This document shows positions 12,501 through 24,483 of a stretch of DNA of 64,000 bases, piece after piece. The DNA is from Haberlea rhodopensis (lineage: Eukaryota; Streptophyta; Magnoliopsida; Lamiales; Gesneriaceae), in assembly GCA_907163345.1 (NCBI GenBank), contig CAJQUN010000152.1, positions 620,001 through 684,000 of the forward strand, read 5' to 3'. Under the pieces are notes generated by a model. That model was not told the origin of the DNA and did no database searches. It saw only the letters and a program-made list of their open reading frames with translations. Made by a program: the position numbers and the translations under genes. Position 1 is the first letter of the stretch. Each line of letters begins with the position of its first letter.

Positions 12501-14565
12501 CCATTCCACTCCCTACCCCTGTGCATGCCTCTAGTTTTATTCTTAACATTCATATTTAGTCAGAGAACTGTGTAGCTATTCGAGTCAATTTTTTTCTTTT
12601 ATTCTTTTCCAACTTTATCCTAACCACATATACTAGATGTTTATATAGGATGTACACGCCGAACTCATACGATACCGGCGAGGACAGATGATTAAACAAG
12701 GCATAATAAAAGATGAAACTGTTGATTCACACAGCCTAAAAGCAATAAATGGTTCGTGCCCATTAATGCCTGAAGAGGTACCATCATTCCCAATTTAGTA
12801 TGGAAGTTGTTTTCTTTTCCAATTCTGAGAAAAAGTATCATACATTAACTATCTACAAACTTTAAATTGTCGCTTTTGCGGGTGATTTCCGGTAATAATA
12901 GGATTCAATTGGTGTTGACAAACAATTAGTTACCTACATCTATTGTTCGCTGTGATCTTAATGTATTTGTTCGATCATTTTTCCTATCTGCAATTTTTCA
13001 TCGTTTCTATAGAATGTTGACTGATTTGGGTGCAATATTCAATGCAATGATGAAGTTAAACGTTTATGTTGCCTCGTTCTGCAACCTCTGGGCTGTTCAC
13101 TCTTGCATATTCTATAGAAGTTTCTTTTGGAATTGCATTTCCCATCTTCTTTTGTTTCTATATGTTTATGTAGTTAATCATGAACTTCTGTCATCTTATT
13201 GCTCCATGCTGCAATCTATAATTTCAGTTCGAAGTGGGGTATGGCATCCTTTTGTGGTTGTTTAACTCCTAATATGTATGGTGACTTTGGTTCTTTCTAG
13301 TCCCACCAGTTTCTGTTTTTCACTAATATCCAATCAGATGCATTGGCTTTTTATGCTTTACTCTACCAAAATTATGTGCTCATAGGTTCGAGGTGAAAGC
13401 TTGAGTTGCGTTGATGATAATGTAGGTTGGACTTCTCCTTCGAGCTTTGGGTTACCCTCCAAGAACAAGAATATACTTGGCAGGTTCTGAAACCTTTGGT
13501 GGTCAAAGAGTTCTGATTCCTTTGCGTGCCATGTACACCAACTTAGTGGATCGTACTTCTCTGTGCAGTAAACAAGAGCTGGCCAAAATCATCGGCCCGG
13601 AAACTCCATTTCCTCTGGATTCTTTTATATTTCCTCCATTAAAGAGTGCAAAACAATTAAAAAAAGAATGGGACAACGCTGGCCCTCGTCCTAGGCCTCT
13701 TCCTCCGCCTCCTGACCGACCTATTTATCAATACGAAAAGGAAGGCTGGTATGGCTGGATCGCTGAGAAGGATTCCGAGCCTGAAACTTCACCAAACGAT
13801 TTAAGAAACCAAGCACATCGTTTACTATGGGATGCTATTGATTATATTGTTTCAGTGGAAGCTGATGCGTTCTTTCCCGGTTTTGACAATGATGGCAGTG
13901 GATGGCCAGATTTTTCTGGCTTGATAATGGGACACCGACTGTATAAGATGGCTTCAAGTAGAACGTACAGACCTGATAGGTAAACCATAAAGTTGTCTTT
14001 TTTGTTGTCAGGAGGCTATGCTTGCACAACAATATTGTAGTTATTTCTAAATTTTCACATGCTTCTTTTACGTGGTGTTTACTTTCGCCTCTCTAATTTC
14101 ATTTTCCGCATTTCTGTTCATTTACACAGGGAGTATCTTACTGAACTCATCAATAGTACTCGAGATAATCTTTACCATCCCCGACTCAATTGGACACTCT
14201 CCATAAGAGAACACCTAAACAAAAGCACAGCAGAAGATGGCATCATGCGGGCGTTTCTTCTAGCAAGACCGAAGTCTTTCCTTTCTCACCCCATCCCGGA
14301 ATGTTCATGTACAACTACCAAGAATACTGAGATTGCGCATTCCCGGAAGGGCAGTAATATCCAAATTCTGTATCAAGGACAGGATGTGTGCCCTGAAGGA
14401 TTGGATAGTGGTATTGACATCGTTGAATCACAGGTTGGCAGTGCTGATGAGTCTGAAATGCCAGAAGATGACACAGATTTAGGACTGCTGGAATCTGATG
14501 AAAATAGCCAACCCATTACTGTCCCCTCATCAGAGCAGGACGACGAAATGGATCCCGATGATTAG
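9538..14565 (+). CDS. EDA30: O-fucosyltransferase family protein, EDA30-like
   Basis: Ten exons join in frame: 9538-9720, 9848-9935, 10335-10405, 10484-10572, 10691-10928, 11560-11672, 12121-12211, 12649-12777, 13426-13979 and 14130-14565, giving 663 aa. All introns are GT-AG. Residues 13-33 form one hydrophobic helix after basic residues, the layout of a type II Golgi membrane protein. Plant O-FucT (PF10250-type) motifs follow: 'YHPGLKRDILAYHGC' (272-286) and 'TRIYLAGSETFGGQR' (348-362), then the conserved 'GPRPRPLPPPPDRPIY' and 'VEADAFFPGFDNDGSGWPDF' segments. The C-terminus (about 600-663) is acidic and low in complexity. The best match I recall is Arabidopsis EDA30 (embryo sac development arrest 30), a putative glycosyltransferase whose acceptor I cannot state. 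An in-frame ATG at 9556 begins MKSKIKW as in relatives and is an alternative start. Confidence 0.95.
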
Positions 14566-15639
14566 GATCGTGTATAGATACATACACCTGATACATTGCA
14601 AACAAGCTTGGCAGATGAATACTCTTTTGCTGGATTTTTAGCTCATGAGGGCAGCAGCATTCATGTATTTTCTACAGGCTCACTGCAAATTTTGTAGGGT
14701 TTGTTGGGATCTCAACTTATAGAAAGATACATACTCTTATATCCCCTTTTTTCCACAGAAATTTCAACCTGTATCAAATTTCCCAATTTTCTTAGCTGTT
14801 TTAATGAGTTAAACTGTTGAAGCATGAAAAGCAGATGTATTCGTTTCGATGATTCTTTGATTTTAATTTACTTTCAGAACTAGAGCTGATTACGAAGAAC
14901 ACCTGTTTACACTGTAATTCACAGACGATGATGAGAATGATATCGATGATTCATTCATAGTCATAGATGATGCCGAGTTGGTGGGTGCCACTTTTTATTA
15001 TTGTTCTATGATTTCTAAACTGGCTGTTTTTAGTAAGGGTCTTCATTTTTATTTATGACAATTTCATTTTAACGAGAAATCTTTTCACGTTTGAATATAT
15101 TATGTAGTCTTAAATATTTGTTTGATAATTAGTCTAGGAGTAAAATTATTCCTTTTGTTGGCTCTTTCATTGAAAAAATAAAAAATTTGAAATTAATCTA
15201 CACACATGAGTTCTTGTTAAGTCAAAAAGTAAAATAAAGAATTACACATTGTTTTTTTCAAAATAAAAGGTTTTTTAATTACATTTTTTGAAAACTAGGA
15301 TTAATTTTGATTAGTTTTTCTTTCAAAAATTACACAACAGTTCCCATATGTCTTTTTCTAAAAAAAGGTTTGTGGGACACAAAAATTAGAATTATCCTGC
15401 AAAAAGTAGGTGATATAACGTACGTTGATGATAGAAACCCCACGAGCAATATTTTTCTTTGGAAATCACGCTTGTTTAATGGATGATATAGGTCAATAAA
15501 AAGATCCTTAAGTTTGATTTTATGGTCCCATATTTGTCCCCAAGTCAAAATGTTTTATAAGCTCTCATAATTCTAATACCCCTGAAATTCTCTACAACTC
15601 ACTGCTCCCGCCGCGTCACTTGTGGGACTATCGTCTTCG
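14566..15639. other. 3' flank of the O-fucosyltransferase gene, intergenic
   Basis: Probable 3' UTR to roughly 14900, with T-rich and AATG-rich sequence. Around 14925-14990 the plus strand reads an acidic stretch ('DDDENDIDDSFIVIDDAE') with no start or exon context. It may be a lost exon or coincidence. No other gene is seen. Confidence 0.4.
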
Positions 15640-15797
15640 TACGTGTTTGCAAAACTGCTTATCAGTTTTTTAGAAGCATATCATTATATGATTTTGACTG
15701 CTTTAAGTTGTTGTGACAATTTTGTAATTTTCAGAATTTTCAATTTTAAGCAAAATCAACATAGAAATGTTTGGAATAAGCAATTGCAAACACACCA
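15640..15797. mobile_element. Short MITE with GTGTTTGCAA termini
   Basis: The left end 'gtgtttgcaaaactgcttatc' is the inverse of the right end 'gaataagcaattgcaaacacac'. The middle is AT-rich and non-coding. A related, longer copy sits at about 18990-19313 and shares 'aacatagaaatg.tttggaataagcaattg.aaacacacc'. I did not find a clear target duplication. Confidence 0.6.
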
Positions 15798-16408
15798 TTA
15801 GACTTAGCTCAGCCAATACTTTCTATTACTGTAATTTTGTACAGTAGATTTCTCACACTCAATATTCTCGATGTTATATAAAAAATACCATTCAACTATT
15901 AAAACAAAATTAAAATTAAATCACATGTACTTACTCGTTAATGGTAACAAATATTTACTGTCCTTACTTGATAGATTCCAATGCCACACAATCTCAACCA
16001 TTATGGGTTCAAGTTGTTTTGTGATTTCACCAGTTCTTCCTTTATAACAATGACATCAAGATTATGCATTGTCACCATAAACTCCAACCTATATACTCTA
16101 CTTCGAATATGAGACGGTGTCAGGAATCAATATTATCTGGTACTCGCTGGATTAGGTAGAGTTAGAAAGCTCCGACAATTTAAAGGGTTGTGCAAAACAA
16201 TAAAATTTATGAAAATTAACACTAAAAAAAATTTATTTTGTAAAATTGCATGAGTCTGGAGCCTACCCTAGCCCAATGATGCCTCCTTCCTTGCTTCCAA
16301 TAATGTTCCAACCTATTATTCCATTACATATCTTGATATTTAACATGGTTCTATGTATATATACAGATTGGATCCTCGTGGTGCATGCGACGATTTTTTC
16401 TTTTTAAA

Positions 16409-16446
<38 letters not shown>

Positions 16447-17025
16447 GTGAGTTATATTATATGTGATTTTAATGTATATAAATTATTTTGAAGAGTTAAA
16501 ATAGAAAGCTTTAATAGATAAGAGGTATGTCCACAAAAGCATAAAGAGATGTGATAATGCAGCGGTGGATTTTTTTGTCTTCCTCGTGATGGGGTCTAAA
16601 CATGGATCACTCAACACGTCGCAGACACTGATTTGTGGGGACTCAAAACATATTTTCACCAAAATATAACACGCTTTTTGCATAATTTATATTTGAATAA
16701 CTGTATTACAGTCCTCATAAAATATAAAGTTCAAATGAATCAACCATATAAGTATAATAAGCTTGGCTCATCGACCATGTTATGCAGTCTCTTATGTCCA
16801 CCTATTGCTTATTATGAAGTTTTGCGTTGCTGTTGTATAAGAAAATAAAATTGTGCATCTGTTAATAGCTATAATTTTTGGTATAGTATTAAGTGTTTGG
16901 TCTAAAATTATATATAATAATATAATTTTCGTTGTTAATAATATTGAGAGGAACTCTCGTTTTGTGTGTAGTATATATTGTTAGAAATGTAGATCTTATC
17001 TACTCATACTTTATGTATTGTAGAA
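15798..17025. other. Intergenic DNA with an (AT)n(AG)n microsatellite
   Basis: No gene is supported. A compound microsatellite of TA repeats followed by GA repeats lies at about 16409-16447. Small frames near 16483-16848 lie on both strands and show no known motif. Confidence 0.55.
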
Positions 17026-17063
17026 TCAAAAGATGTAATAGGAGTGCTTAACGGGCCGGGTCA
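17026..17063. repeat. Duplicated left end of the adjacent hAT element with its flank
   Basis: The sequence 'atcaaaagatgtaataggag' plus the following 'tgcttaacgggccgggtca' at 17026-17063 occurs again at 17083-17120, where it forms the flank and left terminus of the intact element. The first copy lacks the rest of the element. It is a solo terminus of about 24 bp with flank, separated from the element by about 20 unrelated bases. Confidence 0.85.
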
Positions 17064-17096
17064 TCAAACGCATATTGTTTTATCAAAAGATGTAAA

Positions 17097-17525
17097 TAGG
17101 AGTGCTTAACGGGCCGGGTCAGTTCGGACCCGGCCCAAAACCGGACCGGTTAGTCCGGTCCGAAATCGGAACCGGTCCGGAACCGATTTGATACCGGATC
17201 GGATCGGTTCTACTGTTTCGGATCCGGTATCTTACCGGTTCTGGACCAAACGGATCCGGATCCGGTTCCGGAATGAACCGGAACCGGATCCGTTTTAAAA
17301 AAAATAAAAAATTTCTGATAAATACTTTCGTTTTTTCCTTTTAAAAAAAAAAAGAAAAAGAAAAATCTGGTTCCGGGTTGGAATCGGTCCAACCCGGAAC
17401 CGGTGGAACCGGAACCGGACCCGATCCGGTTCCTTATCGGATCGGACCGGTTCCGTCCTTAACGGACCCGGGAACCGGCCGGTTTCGGTCCAGACCGGAC
17501 CGGGACAAGCCAATAAACACCCATA
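17097..17525. mobile_element. Non-autonomous hAT element, 429 bp, GGGCCGGG family
   Basis: The termini are TAGGAGTGCTTAACGGGCCG and the inverse, ending ...AATAAACACCCATA, flanked by perfect 8-bp duplications GATGTAAA (17089-17096 and 17526-17533). The interior is dense in CCGGTTCC/GGAACCGG motifs, typical of hAT subterminal repeats, around a short AT-rich core. There is no coding capacity. The 4-kb hAT element at 24101-28067 has similar ends, so this is probably a deletion derivative of the same family. Confidence 0.9.
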
Positions 17526-17533
17526 GATGTAAA

Positions 17534-18989
17534 TGATTATAACGGAGCAATTAAATCTTTTAAATTATACAACAATTCAAACATTATATATCAATTGCTC
17601 ATTTAATAGGTGTAATTTTTGTTCATCAACACATATTTCAGCTCATTTAATAGTACATATTTAAAAAGTATTTAGATATTACATGCACAAACCTCTTCCC
17701 ACAGTAGTTGACTAGTTTCTCATTAATTCCACCTTTGCTTGATTGAGAGGCAAAGGCGGGAGTTTGAACTTTGAAGGGACCGCACAAGATTTATATATTA
17801 TGAAACGACCCCACAGAGATTTTCAAACATTTGCATATGGGTCCCTGAACATGTCTTGTCTATATCATATAATAATTACATAAGAATTCAAGATTTGATT
17901 CTCGACTTCCATATCCAATCCTCTATCACGCTATGTCTCTTTGTATGCTCACAAGTATCTGAGGGTAAAAAGGTTGTTAGGTTTTGTTTATATATATAAG
18001 TCTCGAACGGAAGACCAAGTGTTATTTGAACAGTTCAGGTGTCATTATGCTACTAAGGCCTGTGCGTTTTGTTTAGATATATTTTTGGTATATATTAATT
18101 TTTTTTTAAAAAATATATTGGAAAATAAGATATATGGTTGATTATTTTTTTTAGAAAATAACAAAAATATATTGTAACGATCAAATCGTGTAAATTTTTG
18201 GCTGACAAGTAATTTTGAATATTAAATTGGATTTTATATGCATTAATATAATTATGTTGTGTACAAATATCACAAAAATAATAAAATATTTTGTTGGTAT
18301 GGGTGAAAAGTTAAATTAAAAGAATATGTTGGGAGATAGGAAATTGGTTTCTAAAAAGTAAAATGAAAATGAGATAGTAATTTTTTTGTTTTTTATAATG
18401 ATATAGAATATTGTTTAAATATTTCATTTTTCGTCACTTCTATTCATAATTAGTTCTTTACGGATATTTCTTTTATATATTTAATTTGTAATCAATGATA
18501 TCACCAGTTTCGGTTAATTATTTGATGTAATTTCTTGTCGACTAAGTGATGTCTCACTTTTTTTGGTACCAAACAAATTGAATGGTTCTTTTTGTTTAAA
18601 CGGCGTGAAAATATTTGCGGGCGTTCTAGATACTTGCACGTGCCAAAAATAATAATCTAGCTTATAAGTAGACGATATGAGCCTCGATTTGATTGTTAGT
18701 TATAATCTCATTGTTCGAAAACCGAAAGACATGAATTGAAGGATTTACACGAAAATGAAAAAAAAAACTCATCAATAAACATGAATATATGTTGATGCTA
18801 TTGAAAATCATAATAATTAACATTTTTTACAAGCTAAGAAATGAAAACAAGCTGAAGGATCTAGAATATAGACTACGATGATCTATGATTTAAAGCTATG
18901 AATTGCATGAAGATAATATTAAAAACTAAAGACTAGTTAAGAAATTGTAGAGAGCAATTTGATGTTGCTTTTTGTTGGATGTTTTAGTT
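17534..18989. other. AT-rich intergenic DNA, no gene seen
   Basis: Only short frames with no known motif, and long T-rich and A-rich runs. Nothing further can be supported. Confidence 0.5.
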
Positions 18990-19313
18990 GGTGTCTACAA
19001 ATATTTTTGCAAACTATTTACCAACTTTTCAGATAAAAAAAACAGCATTTGAGTGTTTTATTTCATTGTTTCTGCTATTGCTCCTCTAAAAATAAGCAGA
19101 AAAAAAAAAAGCAGAAGTTGAGAAGCATGTCATGACATGCTTTTGACGGCTTTAAGTTATTTTGTGAAAATTTTGTAGTTAATTGAATTTTATTAAGATG
19201 TTTTTTTTTATTTAAGTAGCAAACATTCAATACTTTTGCTTAAAAGTAACTTTTTCAACTTAAAGCAAAAACAACATAGAAATGCTTTGAATAAGCAATT
19301 GTAAACACACCCT
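18990..19313. mobile_element. MITE related to the 15640-15797 copy
   Basis: It shares with the 15.6-kb copy the right-hand segment from 'gacggctttaagtt' to 'ataagcaattgtaaacacac'. Its left end ('gtgtctacaaatatttttgcaaac') is a weaker inverse match. The core contains a small inverted repeat, 'gcatgtcatgacatgc'. It is non-coding. Confidence 0.5.
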
Positions 19314-19635
19314 TAAATTAATGTATGTTTGAAATCAACATCCAAAGCTTACAAATGCAAATTGTGCTGCATAGGTGTCGAGCTTGAATACTCATATGTT
19401 TTGGTTATCAAGTTGGACTGGTTAAATCAGTTTGGTCGGGTCTGTTAGGCACATCAACTAGTTTGTAGAACAGTTCAGCTGATCACTCAATTTGTCTAGG
19501 TAAAACTGGTCCGGATTGATTAGTGTTGTTGATCACTCGGTCTGGCCCAGATTGAGCAGTATTGTTGATCACTCAGCTGGCTTGGGTAATACTATCCTGA
19601 CTTTGAGCAAATTCCTTCCAGCTGGTTTTACTTTG
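19314..19635. other. Intergenic segment left of a copia LTR fragment
   Basis: It contains loosely repeated phrases such as 'gttgatcactc' with 'tctggcc', and 'ttggttgac'-like words. No coding region. It could be the 5' part of the copia LTR whose end follows at 19636, but I cannot confirm that. Confidence 0.35.
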
Positions 19636-19728
19636 TATTAGATATTAATTAATTTAGTTACAGCTGTCACTTGCCAGTTGACAAGTTGGTTTAGTTAGCT
19701 ATTTTGTCTTTCAGTTAGTTCAAGTGGC
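19636..19728 (+). repeat. Ty1/copia LTR fragment (left copy)
   Basis: The stretch from 'gatattaattaatttag' through 'cagttagttcaagt' repeats almost exactly at 23965-24053, immediately after a copia polyprotein tail. The left copy stops abruptly where gypsy protease sequence begins on the opposite strand, marking a recombination or deletion junction near 19728. Confidence 0.7.
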
Positions 19729-21540
19729 GTTAAATTAACACTCGCACCCAAATCACACAAAGATTTAGTAAATGATATAGAGTCAATGGTGGAGGGTATA
19801 GAGAAACTCCCTGGATCTTTTAACTTATGAGGCAATTTGTTTTGCACAATCGCGGAGCACTCATCTGTTAAACTTACTGTCTTATGCTCTCCTAATTTCT
19901 TCTTATTCGATAAAATTTCCTTCAAAAAATTAGCATAACAATGCATTTGAAGTAAAGCATCAGCAAATGGTATATTGATATGTAATTTCTTAAAAATTTC
20001 AAGAAATTTTTCAAAACTTGCATCTACCTTAGCTCTTTTTAATGCAGCGGGAAAATGGGTGGGATTTGTACCTGCTTCGGTAGTGTGATGGGTGTCTTGG
20101 TAGAAGACTTACCTTCTATTCAACTTATGCTTCAGTCTGTTAACTTCCTCTACGTGCACGTCCTCAGCATCCTCTTTTTCTCAATAGGTGATCCGGTTTG
20201 CTTACAACTTCTCAATGATATAGCATTTACTTGCTCCTTCGGTTTTTTCTCTGTATCCCTAGGCAAGGTTCCTTGCATTCTTCCTGATAGAATGTTTGCC
20301 AACTGACCCGTTTGAGTTTCCAAGTTCTTTATTGAAGCATCCTGATTCTGCATTCTATTCTCCGTTGATGTAACGAACTTGGTCAGCAACTCTTCCATAC
20401 TCGGCTTTGGTGGATAACCCGGTGGAGGCTATGGATTCAAAACATTCTTTTGGTTGGACCAAGAGAAGTTTGGATGATTCCTCCACGGTTGGTTATAGTT
20501 GTTGGAGTAAGAGTTACCCTGTTGTGGCCTGTTTCCTACAAAGTTAGCATTTTTAGTAGATTGCACAAAAGAATTACATGTCTGGTATTCCGTGCTCGGA
20601 TGGTTGCCTCTACATAAATCACATATGACCACTTGAGATTGCATCGTTGTCATGCTCAAGCTATCCATTTTCTTATTCAATGCCTCCAACTGAGCTTGTG
20701 TCGATGTCACCTCATCAACTTGATGCATCTCAATTGGTCTCTTGGGCACATTCCTCTCGGATTGCCACTGGTAACTGTTGGATGCCATCTCTTCCAAAAG
20801 TGTGTAAGCTTGCTCAGGTGTCTTTCTCATAATGGTTCCTCCATTGCTGCATCAATCATGGATCTATTGGCATAAAATAAACCATTGTAAAATGTTTGTA
20901 CCTGAAGCCAAATCGGAAGACCATGATGTGGCATCTTCGAAGTAGATTCTTGAAGCGCTCCCAAGCTTCATTTAGTGTCTCCTGATCATGTTGCACAAAT
21001 GTGGTGATATCATTGCGCATCTTAGCTGTCTTGGAAGGGGAAAGTATTTTGATAAAAAGGCTTGAGACATCCCCTCCCAAGTAGTGATTGAATCTGCAGG
21101 CAATGAATTTAACCAACTCTTAGCTTTGTCGTTTAAGGAAAAAGGAAAAAAAGTCTTAACCAGATGGCGTCGTCAATGACGCCATTGTGCTTGAACGTGT
21201 CGCATATCTCCAAGAAGTTGGAGATATGAGCATTATGATCATCAATAGGCGATCCTCTAAATTGAACAGAATGTTGAATCATCTGAATTATGGCAGGCTT
21301 GATTTCGAAGTTATTAGCCTGAATCCTTGGTCTGGTGATGCTAGACATAGTGCCTTGAAAAGTTGGTTGTGCATAGTCCATCATAGATCTTGTAATTGGC
21401 ACTTCTTCGTTGTGTTGTTCATCATTCCCTCTTTGATTATTCTCAGCCATCTCTCTAGTTTCTTTCCGAAGTCTTCTGCAAGTTCGTTCAATCTCTAAGT
21501 CAAGTGGCTCTAGGATATGTTTGTCACTTCGTAGCATGCA
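19729..21540 (-). pseudogene. Ty3/gypsy gag-protease, truncated and broken
   Basis: On the minus strand from 21537 the reading includes a gag capsid region ('NFLEICDTFKHNGV' near 21190, 'QETLNEAWERFKNLLRRC' near 20950) and a downstream segment with a C-x2-C...H zinc-knuckle-like 'CDLCRGNHPSTEYQTC' (about 20580). It then continues through a linker into a protease active-site motif 'CDLGASVNL' near 19740 (a D-x-G-A site). Several frameshifts and stops break it. Reverse transcriptase, RNase H and integrase are absent because the element is cut off at 19728. It is a retrotransposon relic of the gypsy lineage that uses a tRNA-Asp primer. Confidence 0.85.
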
Positions 21541-21681
21541 CTACAAAGACAACCACCTGAAAAAATCAAAACAACGACGGAACAGCAATAGTGAAATCGT
21601 ATAAACCGTAATAAAAGTAAAAATAAAAGAAATATGGCTAAATTATAGTCAACTAATCTCTTATGATATTACTTAAACTAG

Positions 21682-21699
21682 TCCTCGGCAACGGCGCCA
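21682..21699 (-). promoter_or_regulatory. Primer binding site for tRNA-Asp (gypsy element)
   Basis: The plus-strand 'tcctcggcaacggcgcca' matches the 3' end of plant tRNA-Asp with a single difference, so the minus strand is the complementary primer site. It lies 6 bases inside the LTR edge at 21706, as expected for a minus-strand element. Confidence 0.85.
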
Positions 21700-21705
21700 A
21701 AAACT

Positions 21706-23206
21706 TGGTCGCTTTTATTTTAAACAATTATGTATAGTGTAGCGATTATATACCGCAAGTGCACGGTGTCAAGTTTAGCATTATGATCTAGAAGTAAGGA
21801 TTGTCGTACCCACAGGGACTAGTAGTAATACCAAATTTAATTAGCGTTCTATATTTAATCTACGAAATTGTTTTGAAAGATTAACTAATTTACTCAACTC
21901 CAAGAATCAACCACACCACAAAGAATTAAGATAGTAAACAGTAGAGATAAATATCGAGACTTCGGTTCATTTGAGTAATCCCCCACAATTCATCTACTAG
22001 TTCTAATTTCAATTGATGCATCTAAGGTGATAAGTTTTTCGGTTATATATAATACACTCTCTCGAGCTATATTAAACCTAACACCGAATTGCAGTAATTA
22101 ACTATCGTTCACTTATTTAACAATTCAATGTTGCATACGCTCTATGAAAACCCTTAGCTTTTGATTACTAGATATCTATAGCTATCACTCGTGTATTTGA
22201 CATCAGCTCTCGATCTTGGTCTGAAATCCACGGTATATGTTATTGGTTCTGTATTACAATATCATCTCTCGACCTCAATTGTAAACTAACATCATTCAAA
22301 GGGTAGCTAATCCCTTAAAAGCACTAAAAGCATAACACAAACTCAAAAAATAACAATAATTCAATCAAAAACTAGAATTAAAATTGTGGGTTCATACACA
22401 AGATCCCCTTGTCTCGATAACAAACTTAGCCTAGCATATTAACAGAAAAACAATGTTTTATAACATCGAACAACATTATAAACATTGAAAATCGGAAATA
22501 AAACTAAACAAAAGTTCAGAAATACGTATAAACACTCGATGTTGAAGCTGTGCGTCGATCCGATGTTCCCGTCTCTGGCTGCGTTGCTTTGAATCCTCTT
22601 GAAAGTGATGGCTCTCCCAATGGTAGGCTGCTATTAAGAGGTGAGAAGAACCCTCTTTTTGACCTCAAAACTCCCCTTTTATACTCCCCTTTACGAGCCC
22701 AACCAAATCTGGTACCAAATATAGCCCAAAATTTAAATAAGGAATTTTCTCATTTAGGACTCTGCGAGCGATCGATAGCTTCGTGTGTGGCGATCGATCG
22801 CCTTCAATTTTTTCTCTTAGGCGATCGGTCTCTTGTGATATACGATCGATCGCATTTGTGTTCTGCCCCGTTGCAATCGATCACTTCCTATAGGCGATCG
22901 ATCACCTCTTGCTTCAAATTTCCGTCACCTTTTTGGCTTCAGTCTATCGATCTCTTGGTGCATGCGATCGATCGCCTTCTTCTTTCATCATCAAATTGAG
23001 CTTTTTCACTTCTTTTCCAATGGCTTGACTTGTCTTGTTCCATTTTCACATTCCAGTCCATAAAACGGGGTTTTTCAAGCATTTCTTGCATTTCTACCGG
23101 ATTCCTGGAAATATAACAAAACACAACCAAAAGCATATCTTCCAACAATCACTATAAAAATCACAAGAAATATATGCAAATATAAGTGTAAAAATGACAC
23201 TTATCA
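21706..23206 (-). mobile_element. 5' LTR of the truncated Ty3/gypsy element, about 1.5 kb
   Basis: In the minus sense the LTR begins TGATAAGTGTCATTTTTACAC (23206 downward) and ends at CA opposite 21706, next to the primer site. An array of 'gcgatcgatcgc'-type palindromes occupies about 22765-22975. Frames on either strand inside the LTR are not genes. Only one LTR is present because the other end of the element is missing. Confidence 0.8.
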
Positions 23207-23983
23207 AACACCTGGCCAAGGTCTCTTCTCCTCTGCCACTTCTCCTATGCACCTCCGGGCCTTCTCTGATGCAGATTGAGGTGCATGCATGGATACTCAC
23301 GGATCAAGCACTAGTTTTTGCATTTTCTTGGGTGACTCATTAATCTCATGGAAGTCTAAGAAATAATCAATCGTCTCTCGATCATCCGCTGAGGCTGAAT
23401 ATCGAGCTTTAGCAGCAACATCTTGTGAACTCATTTGGCTCCAGCAGATATTACTGGAACGTCACGTTGATGTTTCTCGACCGGCACTTTTATTATGTGA
23501 TAACAATGCAGCATTCAGGGGCAGACCTAGGGGACGGGGGGTGCGCCTGCACCCCCAAAAAAAAATTAATAAAAAAAAGTTTTTGTTAAAAAAAAAATTT
23601 ACCCATATTTTGTCCAAAAAAAAATTTTTTTTGCACCCCCAAAAATTTTTTAATCCTTAAGTATTTTCAAAAAAAAATTTCGACCCCCTAAAACTTTTTT
23701 TCTGGTTCCACCCCTGCCAGCATTGCATATTGCCTCCAATCCGATTTTTCATGAACGCACGAAGCATATTGAGATCGATTGTCATTTCGTTCGTGACAAA
23801 ATTACTCATGGCCTACTCAAGTTAGTGCCAACCTGTTCTCCTCAGCAACTGGTTGACATGTTTACAAAGGCTCTACCTTCGACTACTCTATTCCGTTGTT
23901 GTCCAAGTTGGTCGTCTGAGACCTTTTCCGTCCACCTTGAGAGGGAGTATTATATATTAATTAATATATCATATATTAATTAA
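23207..23983 (+). pseudogene. Ty1/copia RNase H and polyprotein C-terminus
   Basis: The reading starts 'GQGLFSSATSPMHLRAFSDAD' and includes 'FLGDSLISWKSKK', 'VSRSSAEAEYRALAA' and 'LLCDNNAA'. After a MITE insertion at 23516-23716 it resumes 'IASNPIFHERTKHIEIDCHFV' and 'LVDMFTKALP'. These are the standard copia RNase H landmarks in order. Stops (for example at the Trp after SDAD) show decay. The upstream gag, protease, integrase and reverse transcriptase are missing, replaced by the gypsy LTR boundary at 23206. Confidence 0.9.
23516..23716. mobile_element. 201-bp hAT-like MITE inside the copia RNase H
   Basis: It starts CAGGGGCAGACC and ends CCACCCCTG, with flanking 8-bp duplications GCAGCATT (23508-23515) and CCAGCATT (23717-23724), one mismatch. 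It splits the RNase H codons exactly between 'DNNAA' and 'IASNP'. The interior is a run of T/A tracts with C-rich islands. Confidence 0.8.
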
Positions 23984-24099
23984 TTTAGGTACAGCTGTCA
24001 CTTGCCAGTTGGCAAGTTGGTTAGTGAGCTATTTTGTCTTTCAGTTAGTTCAAGTAGTTGTAACTTAATATGAGTTATGTAACTTCAGATCATTGAATT
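23945..24099 (+). repeat. 3' LTR of the copia fragment, interrupted by a hAT element
   Basis: It follows a purine tract 'gagagggag' and contains the 19636-19728 repeat. The LTR is cut at 24100 by the hAT insertion and appears to resume after 28075 with 'aataaatattttctcccaaaatctcttc', a typical copia LTR 3' part, to about 28170. Confidence 0.65.
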
Positions 24100-24483
24100 T
24101 AGGGATGTTTATCGGGCCGGGTCAATCGAACCCGACCCAAAATCGAATAGGTTAGCATGGTTCGGAACCGGAACAGGGCAAACCGGTTTCGAATCTCCCG
24201 GAACCGGTAAAAAATCGGTTCGGGGTTGTTCCATGCCTTCAAACCAGTAGCACCACCGGTTCCGGAACCAGAACTGGTATGTTTCGGAAAAAAATTAAAA
24301 CAAATGTCAGCAAGGCAACGACTCTTTAGCCGTTGCCAAACGTTCACATTTTATTTATTTTTTATAAAAAAACTATAATATGTATGTTGTGCTTTGTAAA
24401 TCCTCACAATTCAGTGCAAAGTTGTATACTCCAATCTAATATTTTTCTCTCCATTGTGATATCTACATTTTACTTATATAATA

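Noticed and set aside
21682..21699. Possible tRNA-Asp gene
   Set aside because: Only the 3' 18 bases match. There is no cloverleaf upstream, and the context is a retrotransposon primer site.
22550..22999. 149-aa plus-strand frame
   Set aside because: It lies within the gypsy LTR and spans the CGATCG palindrome cluster, on the strand opposite to the element.
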